64,000 nt of DNA from Photobacterium sp. Ph5 (GTDB taxonomy: Bacteria; Pseudomonadota; Gammaproteobacteria; Enterobacterales; Vibrionaceae). Of the stretch, positions 29,987 through 40,995 are shown one piece after another. The stretch covers positions 102,662-166,661 of the forward strand of contig NZ_JADQAQ010000001.1 in assembly GCF_022129445.1 (NCBI RefSeq), in the 5' to 3' direction. The notes under the pieces are model-generated. The model ran no database searches, was not told the DNA's origin, and was given only the letters and a program-made list of their open reading frames with translations. Made by a program: the position numbers and the translations under genes. Position 1 is the first letter of the stretch. Every line of letters begins with the position of its first letter.

Positions 29987-30008
29987 TGTTTATACATACA
30001 GCTATTAT
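29986..30008 (-). promoter_or_regulatory. LexA (SOS) box and -10 element of dinB
   Basis: CTGT-N8-ACAG at 29986-30001, CTGTATGTATAAACAG on the minus strand, is a good LexA box. A perfect TATAAT (minus strand 30003-30008) lies just upstream, so LexA would sit on the transcription start. Confidence 0.85.
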
Positions 30009-30202
30009 AACGATGAATTACGATAGTTGGAAAATTAAAAATTTTCATCTAATAAGAAACACAAATTAAGTTTGATATTTCACCAACAAGATCACAAAAA
30101 TGCAACCAAACTAAATATTTGATAATCAACCCATTACATCTAATGTTATATATATCAATATACAACCAAATGTATTATGCGTATTGCTAAAAGGAGTTGA
30201 CT

Positions 30203-31423
30203 TTGCAACATCAGGTACTTGTTGTCGAAGATAGCCGCGCATTTCGTCACTATCTTGATGACCAACTGAAACAGGCTGGCTTCAAGGCTATTTTTGCCGA
30301 AAACTTATCACAAGCTAAAAAGTTATTAGCTGAACCACAACGTTATCTTTGTGCAGTACTCGATTATTGCCTTCCGGATGGTCAAGATGGTGAAATCATC
30401 GATTTAGTATTAAGCCACAAAATCAAATCGATTGTTTTAACCGCCCAATTTAATGACACAATCCGTGAAAAAGTCTTAGCAAAAGGAGTATTAGATTATT
30501 TGCTCAAAGATAGTGCCGCTTCTGTTGCCTATCTTGTACCACTATTACTTCGCTTAGAATCCAATTTAGAACATAAAGCACTCGTTGTTGATGACTCTGA
30601 TATGGTACGAAATCATGTGAGTCATTTATTAGAAAAACAGAATCTCACTGTATATGAAGCCTCTGACGGTAATGAAGCGCTACAAATCATTGACGATAAC
30701 CCAGATATAAGCTTAGTTATTACCGATAACGATATGCCAGAGAAAGACGGCATTACCATGACCCGTGAAATTAGACGTGAGCACAGTCGAAATAAAATGG
30801 CAGTATTGGGTTTATCTGGCAGTAATGACAGCACGATGACGGCACAGTTTCTAAAAGCCGGTGCCAACGATTTTCTCTATAAACCCTTTAACCAAGAAGA
30901 GTTTAACTGCCGTATTCATCATATTCTAAATATGAAAGATACCTCAGATAAACTGTATCGTATGGCCAACCAAGATGCATTAACAGGGCTTTGGAATCGT
31001 CGTTACTTCTTCACTCATAGCTGTTGTCAAACTGAAGATGAGCAACTAAATATCGCGATGATTGATATCGACTTTTTTAAAAAAGTAAACGATACGTATG
31101 GTCATGATGGTGGCGATGCTGTGCTCATTAGCATCAGTAAAATCATTGATGCTCACTTTCCAGAATCGATTGTTGCCCGATTTGGCGGAGAGGAGTTCTG
31201 TATTCAGCATTGTGGTCACTTCCACAGCTTTTTATCAACCTTAGAACTTGTTCGACAACGTATTGAATCAATTACTATTCCCTACCTTGATCAGCAGATA
31301 AAAATCACTATTAGTATTGGTGCTGCAACAAATTTAAAAACACTGGATAGCCTAATTAAACAAGCTGACGATAATCTTTACACCGCCAAGAAAAACGGTA
31401 GAAATCAATTAATTAGTAATTAA
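30203..31423 (+). CDS. Double-receiver diguanylate cyclase (REC-REC-GGDEF)
   Basis: A 406-residue cytoplasmic signalling protein. The first receiver (about 3-118) has VLVVEDSRAF and the phospho-acceptor in VLDYCLPDG; the second (about 126-240) has ALVVDDSDMV, VITDNDMPEKDG and LYKPF; the GGDEF domain (about 255-406) has DALTGLWNRRYFF, IDIDFFKKVNDTYGHDGGD and the active-site RFGGEEF. It should make cyclic di-GMP. The inhibitory I-site RxxD is replaced by FPES, so product feedback is probably absent. TTG at 30203 is the best start: AAGGAG lies six bases before it, while the TTG at 30197 abuts AAGGAG directly. Confidence 0.9.
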   Translation: MQHQVLVVEDSRAFRHYLDDQLKQAGFKAIFAENLSQAKKLLAEPQRYLCAVLDYCLPDGQDGEIIDLVLSHKIKSIVLTAQFNDTIREKVLAKGVLDYLLKDSAASVAYLVPLLLRLESNLEHKALVVDDSDMVRNHVSHLLEKQNLTVYEASDGNEALQIIDDNPDISLVITDNDMPEKDGITMTREIRREHSRNKMAVLGLSGSNDSTMTAQFLKAGANDFLYKPFNQEEFNCRIHHILNMKDTSDKLYRMANQDALTGLWNRRYFFTHSCCQTEDEQLNIAMIDIDFFKKVNDTYGHDGGDAVLISISKIIDAHFPESIVARFGGEEFCIQHCGHFHSFLSTLELVRQRIESITIPYLDQQIKITISIGAATNLKTLDSLIKQADDNLYTAKKNGRNQLISN

Positions 31424-31430
31424 ACAGTAC

Positions 31431-31458
31431 AAAAAAGCCTGAGATAACTCAGGCTTTT
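31431..31458. terminator. Bidirectional terminator between the GGDEF gene and nqrM
   Basis: AAAAGCCTGAG-ATAA-CTCAGGCTTTT, a long perfect stem with A and T runs on both sides. Confidence 0.9.
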
Positions 31459-31482
31459 CTTTCTTCATTAATCAAAATACCG

Positions 31483-31704
31483 TTAGATAATTTGATTCTT
31501 TTTCCATTCAGCTTGACGAGCGGCACGGGCTTCACGCTTTTTACGTGCATCACACGGCTCAGGGCAATCACATTCTTTTGCAATACCAATACCGTCTAAA
31601 CCACCACAACTGCCACTCACGGTTTTACGTTGGAAGATGTAGCCAACTGCCATTGCGACAATCACTAATAAGAAAACAGAAAATGTGACTAAGTAAATAA
31701 CCAT
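31483..31704 (-). CDS. nqrM: Na+-NQR maturation protein NqrM
   Basis: NqrM helps build the membrane iron centre between NqrD and NqrE. The 73-residue protein has one N-terminal membrane helix (VTFSVFLLVIVAMAVGYIF) and the four conserved cysteines in SCGGLDGIGIAKECDCPEPC. The basic tail is typical. It follows apbE by 11 bases, the standard place at the end of the nqr cluster. Confidence 0.93.
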   Translation of the reverse strand: MVIYLVTFSVFLLVIVAMAVGYIFQRKTVSGSCGGLDGIGIAKECDCPEPCDARKKREARAARQAEWKKNQII

Positions 31705-31715
31705 GACTACCTCAT

Positions 31716-32741
31716 TTATTTTTTAACAACGTATTGCTCAAACGTATCTGACTTATATTCAACGAAGCCATCTTGGGTTTTTACAATCAACATTACAGGT
31801 AACTTTTCTTTATTGGCTAATGCAATTGACTCTTCCTCTCCCATAACAGAAAAAGTGGTCGCATATGCATCTGCCGTCATGCAAGACGGCGCAATAACCG
31901 TAACCGACACAACATGGTTAGCAATTGGTTTACCGGTTTGAGGATTAATTAAATGAGAATAACGCACCCCATTTTCTTCAAAGTAATTACGATAATCGCC
32001 CGATGTTGCTATTGCCATATCGCCAGCTTGAATAATATCTTGTACCGCACGCTCACTTGCAACAGGTTTTTCAATCGCAATACGCCATGGTACATCAGAA
32101 CGGTTCTTACCTTGTAGGCGAACTTCCCCCCCAACATCGACCATGAAATCTTTAACATGCAGATCATCTTTTAAATAATCCGCAACGACATCAACGCCAT
32201 AGCCTTTTGCGATAGATGAAAGATCCACATACAGATCAGGCAGATCTTTCACTAACTTATTATCATCAATAACGCTGAGATGTTGATAACCGATCTCGGC
32301 TTTTCGAGTCGTAATCTCTTTATCTGTAGGGGTAGATTCTGGGCGCGCTTCAGGACCAAAACTCCACAAGTTTACTAATGGGCCAACCGTAACATCATAA
32401 GCCCCATTGCTTAGCTTAGAAATTCGTAGCGCTTCACTGATCACTTTTGCTGTGGCCGCAGAAACCTCAAAAGGTTGTGTAGATTGTTGTTGGTTAAATA
32501 GGCTTAATTCAGAGTCAGGGCGATAAGTCGACATTTGATCATTCACAAGCTCTAAACGCTTATCAATTTCTTTTTGGATAACTTCAGCGCTTGGTAATCC
32601 TTCTTGCTTAATGAGTTTAACTGAATAGTAAGTCCCCATTGTTTGCCCATTAATATCAATCTGTTGACGACTATCACCACAGCCCGTCAGCAGCATTAAC
32701 GTTGATAACACCAACGTACTACACAGCAGGAAACGCTTCAC
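31716..32741 (-). CDS. apbE: FAD:protein FMN transferase ApbE
   Basis: ApbE attaches FMN from FAD to threonines of NqrB and NqrC outside the inner membrane. The 341-residue product is a lipoprotein: KRFLLCSTLVLSTLMLLTGCG carries the signal and lipobox. Core motifs are NGQTMGTYYSVKL, DVTVGPLVNLWSFGPEA, DLSSIAKGYGVDVVADYL, ATSGDYRNYFE and ADAYATTFSVMG. I prefer GTG 32741 because GGAG lies six bases upstream; ATG 32753 lacks a site. It is separated from nqrF by a terminator but followed directly by nqrM. Confidence 0.94.
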   Translation of the reverse strand: MKRFLLCSTLVLSTLMLLTGCGDSRQQIDINGQTMGTYYSVKLIKQEGLPSAEVIQKEIDKRLELVNDQMSTYRPDSELSLFNQQQSTQPFEVSAATAKVISEALRISKLSNGAYDVTVGPLVNLWSFGPEARPESTPTDKEITTRKAEIGYQHLSVIDDNKLVKDLPDLYVDLSSIAKGYGVDVVADYLKDDLHVKDFMVDVGGEVRLQGKNRSDVPWRIAIEKPVASERAVQDIIQAGDMAIATSGDYRNYFEENGVRYSHLINPQTGKPIANHVVSVTVIAPSCMTADAYATTFSVMGEEESIALANKEKLPVMLIVKTQDGFVEYKSDTFEQYVVKK

Positions 32742-32838
32742 TTCATACTCCATCGTTCATGTTGTTTTTTAGTCTGATCACTTAGTCACCATTGATAAAT
32801 AACCACAATAAAAAACAGGTTTATTAAAGATTAATAAG

Positions 32839-32867
32839 AAAAAAGGCTGACCATTAACTGGTCAGCC
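32839..32867 (-). terminator. Terminator after nqrF
   Basis: Minus strand: nine-pair stem GGCTGACCA/TGGTCAGCC, five-base loop, then six T's. Confidence 0.88.
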
Positions 32868-32895
32868 AATTTAATTGTGATAGAAGAGCTATTGA

Positions 32896-34122
32896 TTAGC
32901 CACCGAAATCATCAAGTAGGATGTTTTCATCTTCTACACCAAGATCTTTAAGCATGCTGATAACAGCGGCGTTCATCATTGGTGGACCACACATGTAGTA
33001 TTCACAGTCTTCAGGTGCTTCGTGATCACGTAAGTAGTTTTCATAAAGCACGTTATGAATGAAGCCAGTGTAACCATCCCAGTTATCTTCTGGTTGTGGA
33101 TCAGACAGTGCACAGTGCCATACGAAGTTATCGTTTTCAGCAGCAAGCATATCGAAATCTTCAACGTAGAACATTTCACGCTTAGAACGCGCACCGTACC
33201 AGTAAGACATCTTACGCTTAGAGTGCAGACGCTTAAGTTGGTCAAAGATGTGAGAACGCATTGGCGCCATACCAGCACCACCGCCCACAAAAACCATCTC
33301 ATTGTCTGTATCTTTTGCGAAGAACTCGCCAAATGGACCTGAAATCGTACACTTGTCACCTTCTTTAAGTGACCAAATGAATGATGACATCTGACCTGGA
33401 GCAACATCTGGATTATTAGGCGGCGGCGTAGCAATACGCACGTTTAGCATAATAATACCGAACTCTTCAGGGTAGTTCGCCATTGAGTAAGCACGGATGA
33501 TATCTTCATCAACCTTAGACTCGTAACGGAATAGGTTAAACTTATCCCAGTCTTCACGGTACTCTTCTGGAACATCAAAGTCAGAGTACTTAATGTGGTG
33601 AGCAGGTGCTTCAATCTGGATGTAACCACCAGCACGGAAAGGTACTGATTCGCCATCAGGGATCTGAAGCTTAAGCTCTTTGATGAAGGTCGCTTTGTTA
33701 TCGTTAGAGATAACAGAACATTCCCACTTCTTCACACCAAAAATTTCTTCAGGTAATTCGATGTCCATATCAGACTTAACGTTAACCTGACACGCAAGAC
33801 GCTCGCCTTCACGTGCTTCACCTTTGGTGATGTGATCTAATTCTGTTGGCAGAATATCACCGCCGCCAGATTTAACTTTTACACGACACTGACCACAAGA
33901 GCCACCGCCACCACATGCTGATGATACGAAGATACCGTTACCCGCTAGAGCACTTAGTAGCTTGCCACCTGCACCTGTGGTGATCGCTTTCTCTGGATCG
34001 CCGTTTACTGAAATAGTGATGTCACCTGTTGGTACTAGCTTAGATTTAGCAAATAGAATTACTAAAACTAGAGCCAGGATAATCAAGGTGAACATGACTA
34101 CGCCAAGAAGAATAATATCCAT
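32896..34122 (-). CDS. nqrF: Na+-NQR subunit F (NADH-oxidising)
   Basis: NqrF takes electrons from NADH through FAD to a [2Fe-2S] cluster. The 408-residue protein has one N-terminal membrane helix (about 3-24), a ferredoxin domain with [20 protein letters not shown] and ERLACQV as cluster ligands, and a flavin reductase domain ([23 protein letters not shown] for [23 protein letters not shown] for [19 protein letters not shown]). It is the last structural gene of nqrABCDEF, 22 bases after nqrE. Confidence 0.97.
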   Translation of the reverse strand: MDIILLGVVMFTLIILALVLVILFAKSKLVPTGDITISVNGDPEKAITTGAGGKLLSALAGNGIFVSSACGGGGSCGQCRVKVKSGGGDILPTELDHITKGEAREGERLACQVNVKSDMDIELPEEIFGVKKWECSVISNDNKATFIKELKLQIPDGESVPFRAGGYIQIEAPAHHIKYSDFDVPEEYREDWDKFNLFRYESKVDEDIIRAYSMANYPEEFGIIMLNVRIATPPPNNPDVAPGQMSSFIWSLKEGDKCTISGPFGEFFAKDTDNEMVFVGGGAGMAPMRSHIFDQLKRLHSKRKMSYWYGARSKREMFYVEDFDMLAAENDNFVWHCALSDPQPEDNWDGYTGFIHNVLYENYLRDHEAPEDCEYYMCGPPMMNAAVISMLKDLGVEDENILLDDFGG

Positions 34123-34144
34123 TGATATTCCTTACTTATCCTGA

Positions 34145-34741
34145 TTACAGCTGTACGCCAGAGAAAGACATGAAGCCTAACGCCATCAAACCTACTGTGA
34201 TAAAGGTAATACCTAAACCACGAAGACCTGCCGGTACATCTGAATATTTCATCTTTTCACGGATACCCGCAAGTGCAACGATCGCTAACATCCAACCTGT
34301 ACCAGAGCCGAAGCCGTATACGATTGATTCAACAAAGTTGTAGTCACGCTGTACCATGAACGATACACCACCGAAGATTGCACAGTTCACTGTGATCAAC
34401 GGAAGGAAAATACCTAGTGCGTTATATAGCGGCGGGAAGAAGCGATCTAGAATCATTTCTAGGATCTGTACTAACGCTGCGATAACACCGATGAAAGTAA
34501 TAAAGTTCAGGAAGCTAAGGTCAACACCTTGAACTAATGCACCATCTTTCAATAAGTAAGTGTAAACAAGGTTGTTTACAGGTACTGCAATCGTAAGTAC
34601 TACGATTACTGCAACACCAAGACCAAACGAGGTCTTAACTTTCTTAGATACCGCAAGGAATGTACACATACCTAAGAAGAAAGATAATGCCATGTTCTCG
34701 ATAAAAATCGAACGAACTAATAGGCTAAGATAATGTTCCAT
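34145..34741 (-). CDS. nqrE: Na+-NQR subunit E
   Basis: NqrE is a six-helix membrane subunit that shares an iron centre with NqrD. The 198 residues equal the family length. The ligand cysteines are visible: Cys26 in [18 protein letters not shown] and the later one in [13 protein letters not shown]. It lies 7 bases after nqrD. Confidence 0.97.
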   Translation of the reverse strand: MEHYLSLLVRSIFIENMALSFFLGMCTFLAVSKKVKTSFGLGVAVIVVLTIAVPVNNLVYTYLLKDGALVQGVDLSFLNFITFIGVIAALVQILEMILDRFFPPLYNALGIFLPLITVNCAIFGGVSFMVQRDYNFVESIVYGFGSGTGWMLAIVALAGIREKMKYSDVPAGLRGLGITFITVGLMALGFMSFSGVQL

Positions 34742-34748
34742 GTTCCCC

Positions 34749-35381
34749 TTACTCCTTCGCTTCTACTTGTTCTGGACGGAAAGTACGAATCACCCAGATC
34801 ATGAAACCAATTAGGAAGAAAGCAGACGGAGCTAACAGCATTAGACCGTTAGGCTGGTACCAACCACCATCAGACGTTAGTGGTAATACTTGCATACCGA
34901 ATAGCTTGCCAGAACCTAGTAGTTCACGGAAGAAAGCAACTGTAATCAGAACAAAACCATAGCCTAAACCGTTACCAATACCATCTAAGAAAGATGGAAG
35001 TGGTGCTGATTTCATTGCGTATGCTTCTGCACGACCCATTACGATACAGTTAGTAATGATAAGACCAACGAATACAGATAGCTGCTTAGAGATATCGTAT
35101 AGGTACGCTTTTAATACCTGATCTACCACGATTACTAGTGATGCGATAATTGCCATCTGAGCAATGATACGCACGCTGTTCGGGATTTGATTACGTACAA
35201 GTGAAACAAATAAGTTAGAGAATGCAGTTACTACTGTTACTGCGATTGTCATAACAAATGCTGTTTCTAGCTTAGTTGTTACCGCTAGCGCCGAACATAC
35301 ACCAAGGATCTGAAGGGCGATTGGGTTATTACTAATAAAAGGTCCAAATAGGATCTTTTTCATTTCTTTAGCATCAGCCAT
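34749..35381 (-). CDS. nqrD: Na+-NQR subunit D
   Basis: NqrD is the homologous partner of NqrE, also with six membrane helices. The 210-residue protein keeps Cys29 in [16 protein letters not shown] and the second ligand in [15 protein letters not shown]. Its start overlaps the nqrC end by 8 bases, which suggests translational coupling. Confidence 0.97.
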   Translation of the reverse strand: MADAKEMKKILFGPFISNNPIALQILGVCSALAVTTKLETAFVMTIAVTVVTAFSNLFVSLVRNQIPNSVRIIAQMAIIASLVIVVDQVLKAYLYDISKQLSVFVGLIITNCIVMGRAEAYAMKSAPLPSFLDGIGNGLGYGFVLITVAFFRELLGSGKLFGMQVLPLTSDGGWYQPNGLMLLAPSAFFLIGFMIWVIRTFRPEQVEAKE

Positions 35382-36165
35382 TATTCAGATCTCCTGCACG
35401 TAGCTTAGCAAGGTAAGGACCGAAGCCTTGAGCACCAAACCAGAAGTCGAAGGTGTGCTGTACACCATTACTTGTTAATGTTGCACCAGAAAGACCATCA
35501 ACACCGTGTTCGCTACCCGCTGGCGCGCCACCTTTAACAATCTTAATTGCAGGCTTGAAGTTCATGTCGTACAACTTCTTACCAACAAATTGGTCACGCC
35601 AAGTTGGGTTTTCAACTTCACCACCCAGTCCCGGAGTTTCAGCTTGATCGTAGTAAGTGATACCGTCAACAGTGTTACCGTCCATACCAACAGCAACAAA
35701 TGCGTACATCATTGACCATAGACCGTTACCGTGGATAGGTAAGATCACTTTGGTTGTTTGACCTGCAGCATCTTTTACAAGATATACAGTCGCAACGTTA
35801 GCACGACGAATGATCTTCGCTAAATCTTCGTTCGCTGGAAGCTTAGTAGATTCAGTCGGATCTTTCGCAGCCGCACGCTGGTCGTATTGTGCCGCAGTTT
35901 GACCATCAACTTCAGAAACATAAGTACCGGTTTTAATGTTAACAAGCTTAGGCTCGATGAACTTACCGTATGTTTCTTTAACGTTTGTTGTTGGTGTTAG
36001 CAAACCTGCAACAGAAAGAATATTACGCTGTACATCAAGTACCGCATTTTCTTCTTGCTTAGGGCGTAATGAAACAGCTGCTACTGATACGATGATTGAA
36101 CACACTAGGCTCAATACAACAACAAAAAGCAGCGTTCTTTTCATGCTATCTTTATTACTTGCCAT
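35374..36165 (-). CDS. nqrC: Na+-NQR subunit C
   Basis: NqrC carries a covalent FMN on the periplasmic side. The product (263 residues from ATG 36165, [13 protein letters not shown]) has one membrane helix ([20 protein letters not shown]) and the FMN-attachment motif SGAT in [20 protein letters not shown]. The ATG chosen matches known NqrC starts and overlaps the nqrB stop by 11 bases; a longer frame from 36201 is not needed. Confidence 0.96.
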   Translation of the reverse strand: MASNKDSMKRTLLFVVVLSLVCSIIVSVAAVSLRPKQEENAVLDVQRNILSVAGLLTPTTNVKETYGKFIEPKLVNIKTGTYVSEVDGQTAAQYDQRAAAKDPTESTKLPANEDLAKIIRRANVATVYLVKDAAGQTTKVILPIHGNGLWSMMYAFVAVGMDGNTVDGITYYDQAETPGLGGEVENPTWRDQFVGKKLYDMNFKPAIKIVKGGAPAGSEHGVDGLSGATLTSNGVQHTFDFWFGAQGFGPYLAKLRAGDLNNG

Positions 36166-37399
36166 GGCGAGCCAGTCTCCGTTTGATATTGCCTTGAACA
36201 ACTAGGTTGTCAAATAGAGGTGCAAATAAGTTAGCGAATAGGATCGCTAGCATCATGCCTTCTGGGTACGCTGGGTTAACAACACGAACCATCACAGCCA
36301 TTGCACCGATCAATGCGCCATACCACCATTTTGCTTTGTTGGTAAACGCTGCAGAAACAGGATCAGTTGCCATGAACATCATACCGAATGCAAAACCACC
36401 TAATACTAGGTGCCACTGCCAAGGCATGCTGAACATTGGGTTCGTATCAGAACCAATGATATTAAATAGCGTTGCTGCTGCAATCATACCGATCATCGTA
36501 CCGGCAATAATACGCCATGAAGCAATACCCATAACAACGATGAATGCACCGCCGATCAGGATAGCTAATGTTGATACTTCACCAATAGAACCTGGGATGT
36601 GACCGATGAACGCGTCCATCCAAGTAATTGTTTGACCAGTGATAGTGTTAACAACACCTGCTTCACCACCTTGAGCCCACTGACTTAGCGGAGTCGCACC
36701 AGAGAAACCATCCGCCGCAGTCCAAACTAGATCACCAGAGATCTGAGCTGGGTATGCGAAGAATAGGAACGCACGACCTGCAAGTGCAGGGTTAAGGAAG
36801 TTACGACCGGTACCACCAAAGATTTCTTTTGCGACAACAACACCAAAGGTAATACCTAGTGCTGCTTGCCAAAGCGGTAATGTAGGTGGAACGATCAATG
36901 CGAAAAGAATAGAAGTAACAAAGAAACCTTCGTTAACTTCATGCTTACGCACCATACAGAACAACACTTCCCAGAAACCGCCTACAGCAAAGACTACTGC
37001 GTAGATAGGTAGGAAATAGGTTGCACCAAGCAGCATCTTACTGCCCCAACCTGCGTCAACGGATAATGTTCCGCCTAGCATTTGAGTAAACCAGTAATGC
37101 CAATCTGCAGCAATAATTGCTGTTAGCTTGTCTGCTGTGTATAAGTGGTTAAGACCAGCAATAGCTTGGTCACCCACGTTGTACATACCCCAGAACATTG
37201 CTGGAAAGACCGCAAGCCAAACCATGATCATCAGGCGCTTAAGGTCGATGCTGTCACGAACGTGCGCAGAAGTACGCGTTACTTGACCTGGTGTGTACAT
37301 GATAGTTGCAAACGCTTCATATAGCGCAAACCAACGTTCATGCTTACCACCTGGTTCAAAGTGATGTTCAATATCTTCGAGGAAATTCTTGAGACCCAT
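36155..37399 (-). CDS. nqrB: Na+-NQR subunit B
   Basis: NqrB is the largest membrane subunit, carries covalent FMN and riboflavin and forms the sodium path. The 414-residue protein has about ten hydrophobic helices. The FMN threonine is in the SGAT motif of [16 protein letters not shown]. The start [20 protein letters not shown] is characteristic. It follows nqrA by 3 bases. Confidence 0.97.
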   Translation of the reverse strand: MGLKNFLEDIEHHFEPGGKHERWFALYEAFATIMYTPGQVTRTSAHVRDSIDLKRLMIMVWLAVFPAMFWGMYNVGDQAIAGLNHLYTADKLTAIIAADWHYWFTQMLGGTLSVDAGWGSKMLLGATYFLPIYAVVFAVGGFWEVLFCMVRKHEVNEGFFVTSILFALIVPPTLPLWQAALGITFGVVVAKEIFGGTGRNFLNPALAGRAFLFFAYPAQISGDLVWTAADGFSGATPLSQWAQGGEAGVVNTITGQTITWMDAFIGHIPGSIGEVSTLAILIGGAFIVVMGIASWRIIAGTMIGMIAAATLFNIIGSDTNPMFSMPWQWHLVLGGFAFGMMFMATDPVSAAFTNKAKWWYGALIGAMAVMVRVVNPAYPEGMMLAILFANLFAPLFDNLVVQGNIKRRLARHGK

Positions 37400-37402
37400 G
37401 AA

Positions 37403-38743
37403 TTACCCTTCCTTCTCAATTTTGTCCAAGCACTCACGTAGCAATGGACCAAACTCATACTTACCAGGGCAAACAAATGTACATAGTGCTAGATCTTCTT
37501 CATCTAGTTCTAATGCACCAAGTTGTTGCGCGCTGTCTGAATCACCAGCACATAGATCACGAAGCAGTAATGTCGGCTCGATATCTAGTGGCATTACTTT
37601 TTCGTAATTACCAATAGGCACCATTGAACGCTCAGAACCATTCGTTGTTGTTGTCATATTGAACAACTGACCAGGGAAGAACTGGCTTAAGAATGTGCGA
37701 GTTACAGAAAATTTATTTTTACCAGGTACAATCCAGCCCATGAATTCTTTCTCATAGCCTTCACGTAACGCCGACACTTGTAGGTGGTAGCGACCTAGGT
37801 ATGCATGTGGACCTTCTGCTTTAAAGCCATTAAGCACTGAACCAGATAGCACACGTAATTGACCAGGCATCATTTCGGAATCAGTCAATTGCTCAATAGA
37901 AGCACCAATGCGAGTACGCACTAAACGCGGCTTATTAACAACAGGACCGGCAATAGAAACAACGCGATCTGTATATAGCTCACCTGTTAGGAATAACTTA
38001 CCGAACGCAATAACGTCTTGGTAATTAATACCCCAAGCAATGTGATTTGCATCAGCGCCATAAAGCATGTGAATGTGCGTACCAACAAGACCCGCAGGGT
38101 GCGGACCGTTAAATACGTGCTCTTCAACATTCGCTTCAGATGAACGCGGAAGACTAGCACCAGATTTACAAACGTAAACTTTACCGCTGGTTAGACTAGA
38201 AAGAACCGTCAAACCTGCAATGAAAGCATCACTTTGTTCATTGATGATAACTTCTGGATTAGCAGCCAATGGATTGGTATCCATAGCCGTCACAAAAATA
38301 GCTTGAGACTCAGAACCAACAGCTGGAACTTTGCTAAATGGACGAGTACGAAGCGCAGTCCATAGACCAGATTCAACTAATTGATCAACCACTACAGCAC
38401 GATCAAGTTGAGCAAGTTGAGCTGACTCATACTTATTAAATGTGATTTGCTCATCGCCTTCGATATCAATCACTACAGATTGAAGAACGCGTTTCGCACC
38501 ACGGTTAATTTCCGCTACCTTGCCACTAGCTGGAGCAGTGAATTTAACGCCAGGGTTCTTTTTATCTTCAAAAAGAATCTGACCTTTTTTCACTACATCC
38601 CCTACGCGAGCATGCATTGTAGGACGCATACCAACATATTCTTCGCCAAGCAAGGCGACTTTAGAGATGGCATTACCATCATGTATCGCCTGGGTAGGAG
38701 TCCCTGAAATTGGGATATCCAAACCCTTTTTTATTGTAATCAT
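37403..38743 (-). CDS. nqrA: Na+-NQR subunit A
   Basis: NqrA is the cytoplasmic-side subunit that binds ubiquinone. The 446-residue protein begins [20 protein letters not shown] and contains [18 protein letters not shown] and [19 protein letters not shown], both typical. I use ATG 38743; sixteen residues could be added upstream but do not belong to the family. It is the first gene of the nqr operon, whose promoter should lie in the 570-base gap upstream. Confidence 0.96.
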   Translation of the reverse strand: MITIKKGLDIPISGTPTQAIHDGNAISKVALLGEEYVGMRPTMHARVGDVVKKGQILFEDKKNPGVKFTAPASGKVAEINRGAKRVLQSVVIDIEGDEQITFNKYESAQLAQLDRAVVVDQLVESGLWTALRTRPFSKVPAVGSESQAIFVTAMDTNPLAANPEVIINEQSDAFIAGLTVLSSLTSGKVYVCKSGASLPRSSEANVEEHVFNGPHPAGLVGTHIHMLYGADANHIAWGINYQDVIAFGKLFLTGELYTDRVVSIAGPVVNKPRLVRTRIGASIEQLTDSEMMPGQLRVLSGSVLNGFKAEGPHAYLGRYHLQVSALREGYEKEFMGWIVPGKNKFSVTRTFLSQFFPGQLFNMTTTTNGSERSMVPIGNYEKVMPLDIEPTLLLRDLCAGDSDSAQQLGALELDEEDLALCTFVCPGKYEFGPLLRECLDKIEKEG

Positions 38744-39263
38744 ACGCACTTGCACTACATTAAAGGGAAAAAAGAATTTTCTATTGCGCAATTAAGACAC
38801 GACTTTTCATAGTTCGAAATCGGTCTACAGGTGAATTTCACCCGCAAAGTACCAATACCGCAACATCTAGTTAACCACTTCACCACAATCATTCTAGGTG
38901 AGTAGTTTTTCAAGGCGGCGATTCTACCATTAATCGTGTCGTTTTTTCTATGCTATTCCGCTCGATTCCGACTGAAAACCAAGCAACAATTGAAGCGCAA
39001 TAGTTTAATAACTCAATAAATTTGACAAGGCGCACATTTATTAAAAATAACGTCATTCAAGCTTGCATTTATTTGAAGGCGTTTTTTTAACAAAACTGTC
39101 ATCATCAACCGTATTGAGATAATCAAAATAATACATACAGTTAACAAATGAGTATTATCTATGTCATCAGTTACAAATATGCTCAAACATTGACCTTGCC
39201 AGTAATTTTAAACAAATTTCGGAGCTGTTTATGTATGCACACTCCGCTTTATGTTAACGATTA
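38744..39263. promoter_or_regulatory. Region upstream of the nqr operon
   Basis: About 520 bases between nqrA and the bolA-like gene, both minus strand. It must hold the nqr promoter. I see no ORF with a ribosome-binding site, no confident operator and no RNA motif. A TTGACA at 39022-39027 faces the plus strand, where no gene follows. Confidence 0.35.
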
Positions 39264-39298
39264 ATAATAAAAAAGGCCGTTATAAAAACGACCTTTTA
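39264..39298 (-). terminator. Terminator after the bolA-like gene
   Basis: AAAAGGTCGTT/AACGGCCTTTT on the minus strand with a TTTAT loop; one G-U pair exists only on the minus-strand RNA, which fixes the direction. Confidence 0.75.
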
Positions 39299-39316
39299 TT
39301 CAATATTTTTCACTGA

Positions 39317-39628
39317 TTATCCAATTTGTGAGCCACCACGACAAGATGGTGATGCCGGTGCTGCTATTAATTCAGACCACTCAGCTTCAGTGTAAGTATG
39401 AATAGCTAAAGCATGAATATTATTTGCTAATTCATCAGCAAGTATGCTGTTAATTGCGCGGTGTCTAGCAATTAAACGCTGATCATTAAATTGATCGCTC
39501 ACAACAACCACTTTAAAATGGCTCTCAGAGCCAGGAGGAACATTATGCATGTAACTTTCATTAAGCACTTCTAAATGCTTAGGCGAAAATGCATCATTAA
39601 GCTTATGCTCTATACGTTGTTGAATCAT
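39317..39628 (-). CDS. bolA: BolA family protein
   Basis: BolA proteins act in stress morphology and pair with monothiol glutaredoxins. The 103-residue product starts [29 protein letters not shown] and has the family segments [24 protein letters not shown] and [23 protein letters not shown] is five bases before ATG 39628; the six upstream in-frame residues are not needed. It lies near yajG and ampG, as in E. coli (bolA-yajG-ampG). Confidence 0.94.
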   Translation of the reverse strand: MIQQRIEHKLNDAFSPKHLEVLNESYMHNVPPGSESHFKVVVVSDQFNDQRLIARHRAINSILADELANNIHALAIHTYTEAEWSELIAAPASPSCRGGSQIG

Positions 39629-39772
39629 TTTTACCTCCGCTGACAATATCGCGTCTTATTGCCAAGCCTTCTCGACTTTATTGTTATTTTAATGCCGTAT
39701 TTCCTTTGCACTCGCGTAGTGTTCTGCGAAAATAGCCGACTATTTTGTAAACATACCTGAAAGTTATCCGCA

Positions 39773-40897
39773 ATGAAACCAGAGCTAACCTTACATCAAC
39801 GCACCTTGACGCTAACACGCTTTCCAGTAAGGAAAAATGAAACTCTGCAAGCATGGGACGCCGCAGATGAGTACCTGATCAATTATTGTCAAGAGATGGA
39901 ACTCGATCCTGAACGCCCAATTCTGATCATGAACGATAGCTTTGGCGCGCTAGGTTGTTGGTTTGCTAATCAAACACCTGTCACTAGCGTGACGGACTCC
40001 TTTATTGCAAAACAAGCATGCCAAGAGAATTTAGAGCGCAACCAATTACCACCAATCTCTATTCTTGATTGCCTTACGGAATTGCCTAAGAACCCTCAGT
40101 TAGTTTTGCTAAAACAACCTAAAAACAACCGCTTATTAAGCTGGCAATTGCAGCAACTTTGCCATTTACTTCCAGCTGATTGCATAGTGATCGCCGCTGG
40201 TAAAGTAAAAGAAATTCACACTTCAACATTAAAGTTATTTGAAAAATTTTTAGGTGAAACAAAAACATCGTTGGCGGTTAAAAAAGCACGTTTGATCTTT
40301 TGTAAAGCCAATCCAAGCTTAGCCAAGCCCCTCCCCCGCCCAACACAATGGGATGTGCCCGAGCATAAATTAACAATTACTAACCATGCCAATGTGTTTT
40401 CTAGCGACAGTTTAGATATTGGCGGTCGTTTACTGTTAGATTTCATTCCACAAGATACAAAGTATAACGATATTATCGATCTTGGTTGTGGTAATGGTGT
40501 CATTGGTATAAAGGCCGCGCAATTAAACCCACAAGCTAACGTTGTTTGTGTCGATGAAAGCTTCATGGCGACAGCATCATGCCGTGAAAATGCTGATTTA
40601 AATTTAGTAACGCCTAAGCAATTACAGGTAGTCACAGCTAACTGTTTAGATAATTTCCCACTTGATAGTGCCGATTTAGTCTTATGTAATCCTCCTTTCC
40701 ACCAACAAAATACCGTTACCGATCACATTGCTTGGCAAATGTTCTGCGATGCACAACGCGTATTACGTCAAGGTGGCGAACTGATTGTAATTGGTAATCG
40801 ACAATTGGGTTACCATGAGAAATTAAAGCGTGTTTTTGGTAATGTAAAACTTATCGGCCAGAATAATAAATTTGTGGTTTTACAATCATCAAAATAA
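39773..40897 (+). CDS. rlmG: 23S rRNA (guanine-1835-N2)-methyltransferase RlmG
   Basis: RlmG methylates G1835 of 23S rRNA. The 374-residue protein has an inactive N-terminal methyltransferase-like half and a C-terminal SAM-dependent half with IIDLGCGNGVIGIKAAQLNP, VCVDES and the catalytic NPPF in LVLCNPPFHQQ. Length matches E. coli RlmG. The start has a weak ribosome-binding site. It is divergent from bolA. Confidence 0.93.
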   Translation: MKPELTLHQRTLTLTRFPVRKNETLQAWDAADEYLINYCQEMELDPERPILIMNDSFGALGCWFANQTPVTSVTDSFIAKQACQENLERNQLPPISILDCLTELPKNPQLVLLKQPKNNRLLSWQLQQLCHLLPADCIVIAAGKVKEIHTSTLKLFEKFLGETKTSLAVKKARLIFCKANPSLAKPLPRPTQWDVPEHKLTITNHANVFSSDSLDIGGRLLLDFIPQDTKYNDIIDLGCGNGVIGIKAAQLNPQANVVCVDESFMATASCRENADLNLVTPKQLQVVTANCLDNFPLDSADLVLCNPPFHQQNTVTDHIAWQMFCDAQRVLRQGGELIVIGNRQLGYHEKLKRVFGNVKLIGQNNKFVVLQSSK

Positions 40898-40995
40898 TCT
40901 AACGTGCTCATGACGTTAATTTATTGCTTGTGATATTTAATACGACATTGATTTTTCGTTTATATTTAAACAACGAATACAAGGAAATGGAGAGC

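Noticed and set aside
39022-39027. TTGACA as promoter in the gap upstream of nqrA
   Set aside because: It points to the plus strand, where no gene starts nearby, and no suitable -10 element follows.
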